Notes: a model not told the origin generated them from the letters alone. A DNA stretch of 50,408 bases from Methanobacteriota archaeon (GCA_002706065.1 PAJM01000040.1:1-50408), one strand, 5' to 3'. Shown: positions 31,696-41,225, numbered from the stretch's first letter. Program-made: numbers and translations.

Positions 31696-32149
31696 GTTCT
31701 TCTGCTGGAATGACTCGCCCATCCTCTTTGACCGTATTGAGAACGACCTGGGTGAACGAGCGTTGAACGCCACTGAGTGTGAACACGGTCTTGGTTAAAT
31801 CATCCAAATCTTGTCGACCGCGAACACGTGCAAGGACCATTGAATCGTAGTCTCCTGTTACGTCGTAGACGGCGAAGACGCGAGGATCTGCAGCGATTTG
31901 CTGCTGAACATCGATCATCGACCCTTTCTGAATTCGCAATCCAGTAATGACGGTCATGGTCCATCCAATGCTTTCAGCGTCAAGGAGTACGGTATACCCT
32001 TTGATGACGTTCATTTCTTCGAGCCGTCGCAATCGATTGGTAATGGTCCCTTGGGCTACGCCGACGCGTTTTGCAAGTCCGCGTTGACTGATGCGAGCAT
32101 CTTCGAGTAGCGCAGCAAGGAGGGCACGGTCGGTTGCGTCAAGGTCCAT
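31682..32149 (-). CDS. Lrp/AsnC-family transcriptional regulator
   Basis: MDLDATDRALLAALLEDARISQRGLAKRVGVAQGTITNRLRRLEEMNVIKGYTVLLDAESIGW plus C-terminal RAM-like domain (VFAVYDVTGDYDSMVLARVRGRQDLDDL). Confidence 0.92.
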   Translation of the reverse strand: MDLDATDRALLAALLEDARISQRGLAKRVGVAQGTITNRLRRLEEMNVIKGYTVLLDAESIGWTMTVITGLRIQKGSMIDVQQQIAADPRVFAVYDVTGDYDSMVLARVRGRQDLDDLTKTVFTLSGVQRSFTQVVLNTVKEDGRVIPAEELKSS

Positions 32150-32158
32150 GTGTCGACG

Positions 32159-33298
32159 TTAGTCGTGTTCATCTTCAACGCTTCGTTCCGCTTTGCTGCG
32201 CAGAGGCAAGCGAATGTTTTGCGTCCAACCACCCAAGGTATCAACATCCATCTTGAGTCTCAGAACCAGTGGTTTGTCTCGCCATTTCTTGAAGCGTACA
32301 TCAACACTCAATGACGAACCTGCATCAATGGTACTCCGTTTAATCCCGCCTCGCATGGACCACGGTTCGTTTGCCTCACAACCTTGAATGGCCACATCCT
32401 TTCGCTTCGCTTCGATTTCGATAACAATGGTTGGATCTTTGCTTTCCTTCCAACGGGCCCGGACTTCAGGTAACCCATGTTCTTGACTGAATGAGCTTCG
32501 AACCACTGAGCCGATGATGACGAATGCTACAGCAATGAAGACGAGAGGTGGAGCATAGTCGAGCAAGCCAAGTTCTTCACTTGAGGTTGGAACCGAGGTT
32601 TCGTACATGGCAATCACGCCGGGTGGCTCGCTCGAATCGGACGGTGCCCCCATCACGACGATCAGAACCTTCCATCCGTATCGCTCCTCAGAGAGGTCAA
32701 CTCCTGCGGCAAAGAGATGCTCGTATGAGACGGTAACGTTGGCATACGATGTGTTGCCACCGATTCGATAAAACCCAACCTCGGAGGTAAGATCACGGAC
32801 GAGATAAGCCAATTCACGTCCATGATTGTCTTCGCTGTTTTCCTCAACAAAAAGCAACTGCATGATGACATCGTTACGCAGGTCAACACGTGGTGTGACA
32901 CTCAGGTTTGCAACCAGGTAGTATTGTTCGTCAAGGTCAGACCGAATGGAGAGTGTACCTTCGACATCGATGAGGTGCTGACGTTGTTGAGAGTTGTTTC
33001 CGTTGACGATGGAGCGGCTTTCATCGAGTTCAACCCCCATCATTCCGGCGCGCAGATTGGCATCATCATCGGGCCATGAGGATCCCGTCTGGTCGCTGTA
33101 CCGCCACCATTGAACGACAACATCGTCCTCAGATGTCACGATGCACCCCTCGCATTCAACCGTTGAACCGGGGAAATGTTCGATGTACCTTCGCTCCACA
33201 TCGATGGGTTGTTCAAGATCCCATTCGATGTGAATACTGGTCGCTGCAGAAGCGATTGGAAGAAGTCCGATCAACAGCACGACGGCAAGACGCTTCAT
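32159..33298 (-). CDS. Exported, single-TM hypothetical protein
   Basis: Signal peptide MKRLAVVLLIGLLPIASAATS; TM YAPPLVFIAVAFVIIGSVVRSSF; Lys/Arg-rich C-terminal domain. Confidence 0.75.
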   Translation of the reverse strand: MKRLAVVLLIGLLPIASAATSIHIEWDLEQPIDVERRYIEHFPGSTVECEGCIVTSEDDVVVQWWRYSDQTGSSWPDDDANLRAGMMGVELDESRSIVNGNNSQQRQHLIDVEGTLSIRSDLDEQYYLVANLSVTPRVDLRNDVIMQLLFVEENSEDNHGRELAYLVRDLTSEVGFYRIGGNTSYANVTVSYEHLFAAGVDLSEERYGWKVLIVVMGAPSDSSEPPGVIAMYETSVPTSSEELGLLDYAPPLVFIAVAFVIIGSVVRSSFSQEHGLPEVRARWKESKDPTIVIEIEAKRKDVAIQGCEANEPWSMRGGIKRSTIDAGSSLSVDVRFKKWRDKPLVLRLKMDVDTLGGWTQNIRLPLRSKAERSVEDEHD

Positions 33299-35004
33299 TC
33301 CTCTTCCTCCTGTGAGAGTCGAATAGAGAGCAATCGGCGTTCACTCTTGTCGAGCATAAGCGTGATTCTCGAGCCGCACCAAGCATTGATGATGAGCGAA
33401 CCAGTTTCGTGCTCACATCGAAGTAGAAGAGCGCCTTGAGGAGGCGTTTGGTCTGCAAATATCACTTCAGGTTCCAACGCCTCATCGTTGAGCAGGCGCA
33501 ATACAATCTCTGGTTCAATGACCGTAAGGTCGTCTGAAAAGTGAGAAAAGAGAAGGGGAATCGATTCTTGTCGCGCTCGCCAATTCTCGTTTTTCGAAAC
33601 AAAAGCAGGTAAGCCGACGTGGAGCACTTGCAGCGGATGAAAAGTTCCGCCCGGCCATCGATCACCGCGTTTGTTGGGTGTTTGTTGGGCCCAAATCCGA
33701 TCATGGACGAGTTTTGGAGCAATCGCCATTCGTTTTCCACGCTTCCACCACGAATAATCCGCACCGTTCAATCGGCATTGTTGGATGACGACAGCAGCCT
33801 CTGCATCGCTGGCCCCGTGAACAGTGTGCCGATTTGTCGGCGGTGCATCAAGAAGTCTTGACTCCCAACCTGATTCTTCACGTCGCTTGGCCAACTTGTC
33901 GATGAATGTCTTTGCAACACCTTCGGGCGTTGCATCTTCTCGATGTCGAAGAAGGGCGACAAAGAATCCTCCTGTGTTGTTGTCATGAGGGTACAATCTG
34001 CGGGTTTTCTTCAACGATTCCAACATCTCGTGTTCCTTTGGAGGGAGATATCGCTCATCGAAAAACGGCACATCTTGTGGCGATGCGGAAGGCTTCCCTT
34101 CCTCATCCAATGGCGCCCAGTTGGTGCACCCTTGATGCCAAACCAAACCGTCAACGTTTGACTCGTCAATTTCAATGAGTTCCATCCATGGACATTTGCG
34201 AAGAATTTCTGCAACGACGGCTTCGTTTTCGACAGGATCGAGCGAGCAGGTTGAGTACACCATTGTCCCGCCGGGGCGAAGCAGTTGGGCTCCTCTTGAG
34301 GTAATGTCCACCTGAAGCTGGAACATTGTCCGTCCACCTTTGGGTGACCAACTCCACCAGACGTCCTTGTTTTTGCGCGATGTCGCACTACCGGTACAGG
34401 GGACATCGGCAATGATAGCATCAAATCCAGGCGTTGGAATTCGTCCAACGTGTCGTCCATCGTGTTGCGTAATCATCACATTGTGAAGCGAGAGTCGTCC
34501 ACGATTGCTCGCAAGCATGTTGACGCGACCAGAAATTGGTTCATTGGCAACAACCACGCCAGAAGGTGCCATTCGTTCGGCTGCATGTGTGGCTTTCGAA
34601 CCGGGCGCAGCGCAGAGGTCGAGCAGGAGATCGTTTGGTTGTGGGTCGAGCACGAGAACAGGAAGCATACTCGCAGCTTCTTGGCGCGTTACACGCCCCG
34701 TATCGTGAAGCAATGCAAGGCGTTCACGCGTCCCATCGCGAGGAGCTTGCCCTCGAGCAAAAGGAAGTTGATACGCTTCGTTTCCAATCGACCATGACAG
34801 CGGTGTTGCTCCCATCGAACGGAGTTGTTGTCTCGTCCATTCCATATCGTAATGATTCATGGTCAAACGCAAGGTTTCAGGAAGTGGTGTTGTGGCAACC
34901 TGAATCCATTCATTTCGACCGATACCGAGGGACTCAGCAAGACCGGTGAGCGGTGCAATTTCGGCTTGAGCGAGGAGACCGTCCTCCCCGCTTCGCTCGC
35001 CCAT
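33295..35004 (-). CDS. NOL1/NOP2/Sun (NSUN) family RNA m5C methyltransferase
   Basis: LLLDLCAAPGSKATHAAE; IIADVPCTGSATSRKN; GGTMVYSTCSLDPVENEAVVAEIL (catalytic Cys motifs). Confidence 0.92.
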   Translation of the reverse strand: MGERSGEDGLLAQAEIAPLTGLAESLGIGRNEWIQVATTPLPETLRLTMNHYDMEWTRQQLRSMGATPLSWSIGNEAYQLPFARGQAPRDGTRERLALLHDTGRVTRQEAASMLPVLVLDPQPNDLLLDLCAAPGSKATHAAERMAPSGVVVANEPISGRVNMLASNRGRLSLHNVMITQHDGRHVGRIPTPGFDAIIADVPCTGSATSRKNKDVWWSWSPKGGRTMFQLQVDITSRGAQLLRPGGTMVYSTCSLDPVENEAVVAEILRKCPWMELIEIDESNVDGLVWHQGCTNWAPLDEEGKPSASPQDVPFFDERYLPPKEHEMLESLKKTRRLYPHDNNTGGFFVALLRHREDATPEGVAKTFIDKLAKRREESGWESRLLDAPPTNRHTVHGASDAEAAVVIQQCRLNGADYSWWKRGKRMAIAPKLVHDRIWAQQTPNKRGDRWPGGTFHPLQVLHVGLPAFVSKNENWRARQESIPLLFSHFSDDLTVIEPEIVLRLLNDEALEPEVIFADQTPPQGALLLRCEHETGSLIINAWCGSRITLMLDKSERRLLSIRLSQEEEE

Positions 35005-35065
35005 GGGCTGTCCTGAAGACGCGCCTCTTTGTGTCTTACGAAGCCGTTAGCATCATAGCGCGACA

Positions 35066-36397
35066 ATGTGTGGTCGTGTCATGTTGGGTGACGACATGCC
35101 GTGGTTGGTCCCGCTGTTCTTTGGGTCCATTGCCATCTGGATGTTCCCCAAATCGGTGGAAACGTTCGCCCGAAACAAAAGTGAAGCGTTCCTCCGAGCC
35201 TTACGATGGACTCCTTTTGCTCTCCTGGCCGTCATTGTTTCCCTGCGCATATCGGCGATATTTTCACACGATACCACACACATTGAGGTTGCAGCGTACT
35301 TGCAAGCAGATTCAACCGTAACGGACCGCCTTCACGTTCTGTTCGCAGGCGATGGTCTGGTCGAATGGATGGTCCTCCCCTTGGTCTACCTCTTTGCTTG
35401 GAATGGCCAAGGATCACGGCGACTGTGGACTGCAGAAGGTCTTCACAAATTGAAGCGAACCCTAGCGCTAATGCTGTTGGTTTCGTCAACTCTGTTGTTT
35501 GATGATACGGCATACATCGCTCCTGAAACCATGCCGAAGATGGCGATTGCAGCCCCGAGTGTTGATGTCTGGAGCGTTGTCCTTCTTGTCCTTGCTCAGA
35601 TCGTGGTCGTCTCCTCACTGATTGTTGCGTATTCTCCAATCCAAAGTTTGCGCCACTATCAAGCACGTTACTTCATACCCGCCTCTCCGTTTGTGTTGAC
35701 TGCTTTTGCGTACCTGTTCATGGCGTACGAATCATCAGGTGTATTCGATGCATCGTGGTGGAGTGATCCGCGGCACGATGAAGCACAAGCAACGTTTTGG
35801 ATGTGGATCATTGTTGCATTTAACCTCCATATTTTTGTTGCACCGCAACGCGACATCGATTCCCATCTCGGTGTTGGAAATGGGAGAAGCAAGGCATTGG
35901 CATGGTGTGTTGGTGTTGCCATCGGCGTGTTGCTGTTGATCACAGCACTGCTTATGCATGAGCAACAAACACCTGATGCGACTGCAGTACAAACCTCGAT
36001 GTGGGTGGTAGGATGGATGGCGGCCTTGATGGCGAGCGTTCTGCTGTTGCCGTTGCTCGGATTTGATGATGGTTCACGACCTGAATTGAATTGGGTGCGT
36101 TGGAGTTTGATGTTTGGGCCATTGGTGTTGTTCTTGGTGTTCGAGCATGCACCGTTCTTGCTCCTTGGCTCATGGCTTGCCATCATCGCCACAACTCCGC
36201 TGTCGTGGTTGCTGGAAGAATCGGCTCCATCGCCCTCAGCAGCCCAACTTGCGACGATCGTCGCACTCGGTCTTGCAACAGTTGTGTTCGTGTTGATGAG
36301 TGGTGAAGGGTTGCGGTATGCGATCCCGTTGGGTGCCTTACTCGCATTGGGTTCTTCCATGCTCGATTTGCGGCATGCGACAACGAGCCGTCAATGA
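35066..36397 (+). CDS. Polytopic membrane protein of unknown function
   Basis: 443 aa with many hydrophobic segments, e.g. VWSVVLLVLAQIVVVSSLIVAY and WCVGVAIGVLLLITALLM. Start could be 35096 (MPWLVPLFFGS). Confidence 0.75.
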   Translation: MCGRVMLGDDMPWLVPLFFGSIAIWMFPKSVETFARNKSEAFLRALRWTPFALLAVIVSLRISAIFSHDTTHIEVAAYLQADSTVTDRLHVLFAGDGLVEWMVLPLVYLFAWNGQGSRRLWTAEGLHKLKRTLALMLLVSSTLLFDDTAYIAPETMPKMAIAAPSVDVWSVVLLVLAQIVVVSSLIVAYSPIQSLRHYQARYFIPASPFVLTAFAYLFMAYESSGVFDASWWSDPRHDEAQATFWMWIIVAFNLHIFVAPQRDIDSHLGVGNGRSKALAWCVGVAIGVLLLITALLMHEQQTPDATAVQTSMWVVGWMAALMASVLLLPLLGFDDGSRPELNWVRWSLMFGPLVLFLVFEHAPFLLLGSWLAIIATTPLSWLLEESAPSPSAAQLATIVALGLATVVFVLMSGEGLRYAIPLGALLALGSSMLDLRHATTSRQ

Positions 36398-36428
36398 TGT
36401 TGAAACATGAGCATACCATCGGAACGAC

Positions 36429-37556
36429 ATGGGCGCAAGACGGGATGATGGACATCTTCCATTTCCGATGCCTCCACGCTCGTATGCCATTTCGCAGGAA
36501 TGGCGCGAGTTAACCTTCATGCATTGGAAGGTCGACCCAGAGCGACTCAAAACCCATCTTCCAAGCGGTTTGGAGATTGACTTTTTTGAAGAAGAAGCCT
36601 ATGTCGGTGTCATTCCGTTTGTCATGAAAAACGTCAGGCCAAAGGGGCTTCCGTCGGTCCCTGGCATTTCGACGTTTGCTGAATTCAATGTCCGGACGTA
36701 CGTGATCAAAGACGGTCAACCCGGTGTGTTTTTCTTGACGTTGGATGCGAAAAGTCTGGTGACGTGTTCCTATGCGCCCAAAGCCTACGGCTTGGCGTAT
36801 CGCTATGCGAAGGCAAAGGTGAGGCGTGAAGGCGAAACACTGCATTGGCGTTCATGTCGCTCAAGCGATGGCGCTCAATTGGTTGGCACTTCAACTGCGA
36901 ATGGATCGATCCGTTCAGCAGAACCAGCATCGCTTGAGCACTTTCTGTTCGAACGCTATTGTCTGTACACTGAACACAACGGTTGCCTTCGACGCGCCTA
37001 CGTTTATCATCAACCCTGGACCTTCCAAGACGGTGAAGTCAATCTTGAAGCGAATTCATTGCTGGAATCCTATGACATGGGCCTTGAGGTTCTCAATCCT
37101 GATCTGATTCATTTTTCCAAAGGACTTCCTGTGAAGACGTGGTCGATTGAAGTGGCTGAGCGAATTGATGTGGCCGATCAGCGCGATTTTTTGTTCTTGG
37201 ATGGAGATTGCGGCTTGTGCCATCGACTTGCGACCTTCATCGATAAGCGGTTGGGTGCAGGCAAGCAGTTGGGCTACCGTCCAATCCTGCACGAGGATGC
37301 TCAACGCATCATCCAGACGTTACCAACCAAGCTACGAACTGCGGATTCCGTCTATTTGATCCGCAACGGGAAGCCGTACATTCGTTCTGCTGCAGGAATT
37401 CGTGGTGTCCTCTACATGCGTTGGTACTACAAAATGTGGTTTCCATTCCTTTGGCTGATTCCGCTACCGCTTCGCAACATTGGCTATCGGTTGATTGCAA
37501 AATATCGCCATATGTTCTTCAAACGTCCAACGGAATGTTTGTTCCGTGTGGATTGA
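36429..37556 (+). CDS. DUF2071 (YqjF-like) + DCC/DUF393 thiol-disulfide-like fusion
   Basis: N-terminal WRELTFMHWKVDPERLKTHLPSGLEIDFFEEEAYVGVIPFVMKNVR; C-terminal RDFLFLDGDCGLCHRLATFIDKRLGAGKQLGYRPI (DGxCxLC motif). Confidence 0.85.
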   Translation: MGARRDDGHLPFPMPPRSYAISQEWRELTFMHWKVDPERLKTHLPSGLEIDFFEEEAYVGVIPFVMKNVRPKGLPSVPGISTFAEFNVRTYVIKDGQPGVFFLTLDAKSLVTCSYAPKAYGLAYRYAKAKVRREGETLHWRSCRSSDGAQLVGTSTANGSIRSAEPASLEHFLFERYCLYTEHNGCLRRAYVYHQPWTFQDGEVNLEANSLLESYDMGLEVLNPDLIHFSKGLPVKTWSIEVAERIDVADQRDFLFLDGDCGLCHRLATFIDKRLGAGKQLGYRPILHEDAQRIIQTLPTKLRTADSVYLIRNGKPYIRSAAGIRGVLYMRWYYKMWFPFLWLIPLPLRNIGYRLIAKYRHMFFKRPTECLFRVD

Positions 37557-37618
37557 TACATAAGACGTCAAAAAGTGACCGTTTTGCGGACAAATTGGTC
37601 GCGCTTGTTATATGCGAG

Positions 37619-38023
37619 ATGGAGATGGAGCAACTAGAAATCTTCGGATTTCTGGATGGGATGGAAATGAGCAGAGCGTTTCGCGCAGGCGTTGAAAAAA
37701 ATCGTAGAATCAAAGCACCAACACGACAACGTCGTTGGCAACCACTTCGGGATCTTGCCGGTTTAGAAGCACGCTCTCGGAGTGTCGAAGAGACCATGGG
37801 TCCACTTGTTGACGTCCCCGCCCTCGTCCGAATTGAAGACGAGAAATGGGTGTTCGAACGCATCGATCAGGACGTTCTCCATCAACTCACGCACCGGCTG
37901 GTCCTTCACGAAGAACAAGGTACGCGAACCATCGGAGCAACAATGAATCTCGCATCGGCGATGCAGGTTGCAAAATGCATGGCTGAACAGGAACAGAAAA
38001 TTGTTCTCATTCGTCCGATGTAA
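37619..38023 (+). CDS. Hypothetical protein
   Basis: MEMEQLEIFGFLDGMEMSRAFRAGVEKNRRIKAP..., in frame with the track ORF 37421..38023. The later start avoids overlap with the upstream gene. Confidence 0.6.
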   Translation: MEMEQLEIFGFLDGMEMSRAFRAGVEKNRRIKAPTRQRRWQPLRDLAGLEARSRSVEETMGPLVDVPALVRIEDEKWVFERIDQDVLHQLTHRLVLHEEQGTRTIGATMNLASAMQVAKCMAEQEQKIVLIRPM

Positions 38024-38027
38024 GTAC

Positions 38028-38222
38028 TCAGAACAAATCCATGATGGCTTGGACGACACCCTCGTTGACGAGGTAGAAGAAGCCACCAATGACGAAACAC
38101 GCAAAGTAGACTTGGAACGGTGAAATCTTCATCGATTCTTCCGATTCCTCATCGAAGTATCGAATCAATCCTGCTGCTTGCTGGATTCCGCTTCCTTCCG
38201 ACTTCTTTGCCATGTGGACCAA
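38028..38222 (-). CDS. secG: Preprotein translocase Sec61-beta/SecG homolog
   Basis: 64 aa: MAKKSEGSGIQQAAGLIRYFDEESEESMKISPFQVYFACFVIGGFFYLVNEGVV, matching the archaeal Sec61-beta pattern (GLIRYFDEE...KISP + single TM). Confidence 0.88.
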   Translation of the reverse strand: MVHMAKKSEGSGIQQAAGLIRYFDEESEESMKISPFQVYFACFVIGGFFYLVNEGVVQAIMDLF

Positions 38223-38262
38223 TCCCTCCGAGTTGCCTTCCCTTTATCAACGCAGCGCGCGG

Positions 38263-39072
38263 TCATTCGGAGGAATCATCGCTCAAATCAACGAACGGAA
38301 TCTCGTCGTCAATCGTGAGTACGGAATCATGCGGGTCGGCTTCAACCTCTTCGACGGGGACGAGGAGAGCAGCTTCGCCTCGAGACAGTGCCCGTTCAAC
38401 TGCTGGTGTGTTGTCTTCAGCGAGGGCTTGTTGTGCTAAGTCGATTTCAAGACGAGCCAATTCGATCATGTGTTCATCGACTCCGCCCTTCTTCGCCATT
38501 CGATCAATGTGGTGATTCAGTGATGCGATGGATTCGTTGAGAAGACTTCGTGCTCTGACCTGATGTGAACGCCAACGGTCTTCGTTCAGTTTGAGTGAAG
38601 TGCTTGCACGATCGAGGGCTTTCGTTGCTGAGCCGCGATGTGCAAACTCCCAAGGGTTGTGCTGCAAGGCTGCAACCCAATCGTGAACCAATCGTGCTCG
38701 CTCCTCAACAGGTCCTCGGATGACCACTTCGTTTCGATATCCAGAGGTCAGCAAACCAAATCCCCAATAGGGCATGGATTGGATGTTGACGTGAAGAGAA
38801 CCTGCGGTATACTCCATCTTCCACCGTTGTTCGTCAAAGCCAGGTGGCTGGGTAAACGTTGGTGTTTCAGCACCGACTGAACATCGCAGGAGCGTTTCTG
38901 CCACATCCCCAAGGTAGACTTTGGATGAAGGCCCTTTGAACGTTGATGGGCGGAGGTATAGTCCCGAATCATCGACACGGTGACTTGCTTTTGCTTTACG
39001 AACCTGAGCGTGGAGAATCGAACGTTCCGGATTCAAGTCCACTCCCATGCGTATCTGATACCGCTCAACCAC
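38263..39072 (-). CDS. Hypothetical protein, C-terminal helical region
   Basis: 269 aa. Sits directly upstream of the Sec61-beta gene on the same strand. Confidence 0.65.
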   Translation of the reverse strand: MVERYQIRMGVDLNPERSILHAQVRKAKASHRVDDSGLYLRPSTFKGPSSKVYLGDVAETLLRCSVGAETPTFTQPPGFDEQRWKMEYTAGSLHVNIQSMPYWGFGLLTSGYRNEVVIRGPVEERARLVHDWVAALQHNPWEFAHRGSATKALDRASTSLKLNEDRWRSHQVRARSLLNESIASLNHHIDRMAKKGGVDEHMIELARLEIDLAQQALAEDNTPAVERALSRGEAALLVPVEEVEADPHDSVLTIDDEIPFVDLSDDSSE

Positions 39073-39131
39073 ATGAATGTCACCTAAGGTCTGAACAAGT
39101 CTTCATAGTAGACGGGCCATGAGTCGTCCTT

Positions 39132-39266
39132 GTGCAACCTAGTCAGAGCAAGAGCATTATCAAGCACATCGGATACTGCCACTTCTGTGGTCGAACCGAC
39201 GATGTTGGAACGTTGAACGTCGAGAAGTGCGTCGATTGCATTTCAATGGGATTCAGTATTGACTAA
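39132..39266 (+). CDS. Small zinc-ribbon protein (44 aa), not in the ORF track
   Basis: GTG start; (M)QPSQSKSIIKHIGYCHFCGRTDDVGTLNVEKCVDCISMGFSID with CxxC...CxxC. In-frame stop just upstream limits the start to GTG at 39132. Confidence 0.6.
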   Translation: MQPSQSKSIIKHIGYCHFCGRTDDVGTLNVEKCVDCISMGFSID

Positions 39267-39326
39267 GGATTCATGGCCGTGGAATAGTTCAAAAGTATCC
39301 TTTGCTATGGTACAACAAGTGAGACC

Positions 39327-39800
39327 ATGGCAAAGAAGGCAGGTTCCAAAGGCGAAGATTTGACCGAACTACCAGGTGTTGGTGCAGCAACTGCAAAGAA
39401 GCTTCAAGCAGCTGGATTGAACACAGCAGCAAAGATTGCAAAGGCCGGCAAAGCTGGACTTGAAAAGGCTGGATTGAACAAGGCAAGCGCTGCAAAGTTG
39501 GCTGCCGCCGTGGCCAAGAAGGGTGCCACATCCGCTGCCAAGAAGACTGCTACAAAGGCCAAGTCGGCAGCAAAGAAGGTCACTTCAAAGGCAAAAGAGA
39601 CGGCCAAGAAAGCCGCTTCATCCACCAAGAAGGCAGCTTCCAAGGCAACCGCTGCAGGTAAGAAGGTCGCAGAAAAGACCGTTGAGAAGGCCAAAGGCGA
39701 TCACAAAGTCAAGTCGGTTAAATCCGATGATGGACGCAAAGGTAAGACACTCAAGGTTCCACGCAGTGTGACCGATATGCCTTGGTACCGTAAGAATTGA
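39327..39800 (+). CDS. Helix-hairpin-helix domain + Lys/Ala-rich histone H1-like tail protein
   Basis: N-terminal DLTELPGVGAATAKKLQAAGLNTAAKIAKAG (RadA-type HhH), then AAKKTATKAKSAAKKVTSKAKETAKKAASSTKKAASKATAAGKK, then a conserved-looking C-terminus VPRSVTDMPWYRKN. Confidence 0.85.
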   Translation: MAKKAGSKGEDLTELPGVGAATAKKLQAAGLNTAAKIAKAGKAGLEKAGLNKASAAKLAAAVAKKGATSAAKKTATKAKSAAKKVTSKAKETAKKAASSTKKAASKATAAGKKVAEKTVEKAKGDHKVKSVKSDDGRKGKTLKVPRSVTDMPWYRKN

Positions 39801-39848
39801 TTCGATTTGAGCGCTACATTGTAAAGCCGGCTCGGCTGATGCTTGACC

Positions 39849-40031
39849 ATGCCTCGGAGGAAGTACGGTCGCCTACGCAAGACGGTTGAACTTCCTCCAA
39901 AGGAAAATTGTTCACGCTGTCGGTCTGGAAAACATTGTCCAATTCCAGGACATTCCGGAAAGGATGTGACGCCACATCGTGAATGGGCAGGACCTGAATC
40001 CATCGATAAGAGAAAGCGCTCACGTTCGTGA
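39849..40031 (+). CDS. Small basic Cys/His-containing protein
   Basis: MPRRKYGRLRKTVELPPKENCSRCRSGKHCPIPGHSGKDVTPHREWAGPESIDKRKRSRS. Convergent with the recombinase gene. Confidence 0.45.
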   Translation: MPRRKYGRLRKTVELPPKENCSRCRSGKHCPIPGHSGKDVTPHREWAGPESIDKRKRSRS

Positions 40032-41111
40032 AACGTCAATACCGAAGGTTTCGGTTCCACCTTCTTGTTCGACCAATTGTTCATCGCCAAGGGCTTGTCC
40101 CTCGTCCATGGTTTGCCGCATCGATTGCGCACGATGGTAGACTTCTCGCAGGGTTTGGTCGGAGATGTCGAGATAAACGCGAGTGGTTGCAATGCTCGTG
40201 TGACCAAGCAAGCGCTGAATGGTGACAAGGTCGGCTCCACGTTCAAGCAATCCGGTCGCAAAGTTGTGACGAAGAACGTGCGGTGTCAGCTTTCCTTTTG
40301 GAAGTCCTGCTTCGATGGCCAATTGATCCATCAAGCGTTGGACACCTCGTGGTTGCAAACGTCGTCCTGCTTGATTGAGCAGGAACGGGAAGTCATCATC
40401 ACGAATACGTGCGCTCCGAATCGGCAGATAAGCATCGATGCACTTCTTGGTTCGTTGTGTGAACAAGACGATACGGTCTTTGTCACCCTTCCCGCCAATC
40501 ACCTTGGCATGCAATCCCTCAAGTTCCATATCGGAAAGGTTGAGGTTGCACAATTCAGAAACACGCATTCCCGTATCCAACAACACGGTGACGACCACTG
40601 AAGCGATGGCGTTTTCAGACGTATTGGCTGCGTCAAGAACGGACGTGAGTTCTCTTCGAGTGAGCGTTCTCGGTAACTTTCGTCCCGTACGCGCACGAAC
40701 CAAATGGTCTGGCCATCGATGACCGAGCCATTTGATCATGTGACGGGCAGCAGCAAGGCGAGCATTGTAGGTCGATGGGCTGAGTTCACTCATCGAATGA
40801 GTCCAGCGATCGATTCGACCGTTCAACGGTTCAAGCCGTTGAGCAAGGTCGAGGACATTCATTGATTCAAGATCGGACGCACTCAGTATGTTTTCGCCAG
40901 GTAGTGGTGTTTCAACCAGTGCGCGTAGACCGTTGAGGTACGTCTTGCGCGTGTTGTCTGACTTGTTCTCTGTACGCAGTTGTTGATCGTAGCAATCCAA
41001 CCAGGGAAGGTTCTGGATATGGACGAGACGTGGAGGAAGCTGAATGTCTTCGTCAGATAAACGAAGCTGGCTCGGTCGTTGAGCCTTCGGCTGTGTGTAT
41101 TTTCTCTCCAT
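40020..41111 (-). CDS. Xer-like tyrosine recombinase
   Basis: LLDTGMRVSELCNLNLSDME; HVLRHNFATGLLERGADLVTIQRLLGHTSIATTRVYLDIS (R...HxxR...GH...Y). N-terminal SAM-like domain. Confidence 0.92.
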   Translation of the reverse strand: MERKYTQPKAQRPSQLRLSDEDIQLPPRLVHIQNLPWLDCYDQQLRTENKSDNTRKTYLNGLRALVETPLPGENILSASDLESMNVLDLAQRLEPLNGRIDRWTHSMSELSPSTYNARLAAARHMIKWLGHRWPDHLVRARTGRKLPRTLTRRELTSVLDAANTSENAIASVVVTVLLDTGMRVSELCNLNLSDMELEGLHAKVIGGKGDKDRIVLFTQRTKKCIDAYLPIRSARIRDDDFPFLLNQAGRRLQPRGVQRLMDQLAIEAGLPKGKLTPHVLRHNFATGLLERGADLVTIQRLLGHTSIATTRVYLDISDQTLREVYHRAQSMRQTMDEGQALGDEQLVEQEGGTETFGIDVSRT

Positions 41112-41225
41112 ATGGCATCATCGCCGTTGATTCCGCCGAGGCGGAAGTGCATCCCGTGTCCTTGCGGACAAAGTGCAGTTAGCACTCCTCCATATGAATC
41201 TGTTGAATGAAATCCCGAGCGCAAA

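Noticed and set aside
39404-39694. Antisense 96-aa ORF opposite the H1-like gene
   Set aside because: A hydrophobic Ala/Phe-rich translation is expected from the reverse complement of AAG/GCN-rich codons; the sense ORF has an HhH motif.
41112-41210. 32-codon ORF MASSPLIPPRRKCIPCPCGQSAVSTPPYESVE with a CxxCxC motif
   Set aside because: Too short with no supporting signal. It could be chance in the recombinase-rimK gap; conservation would be needed.
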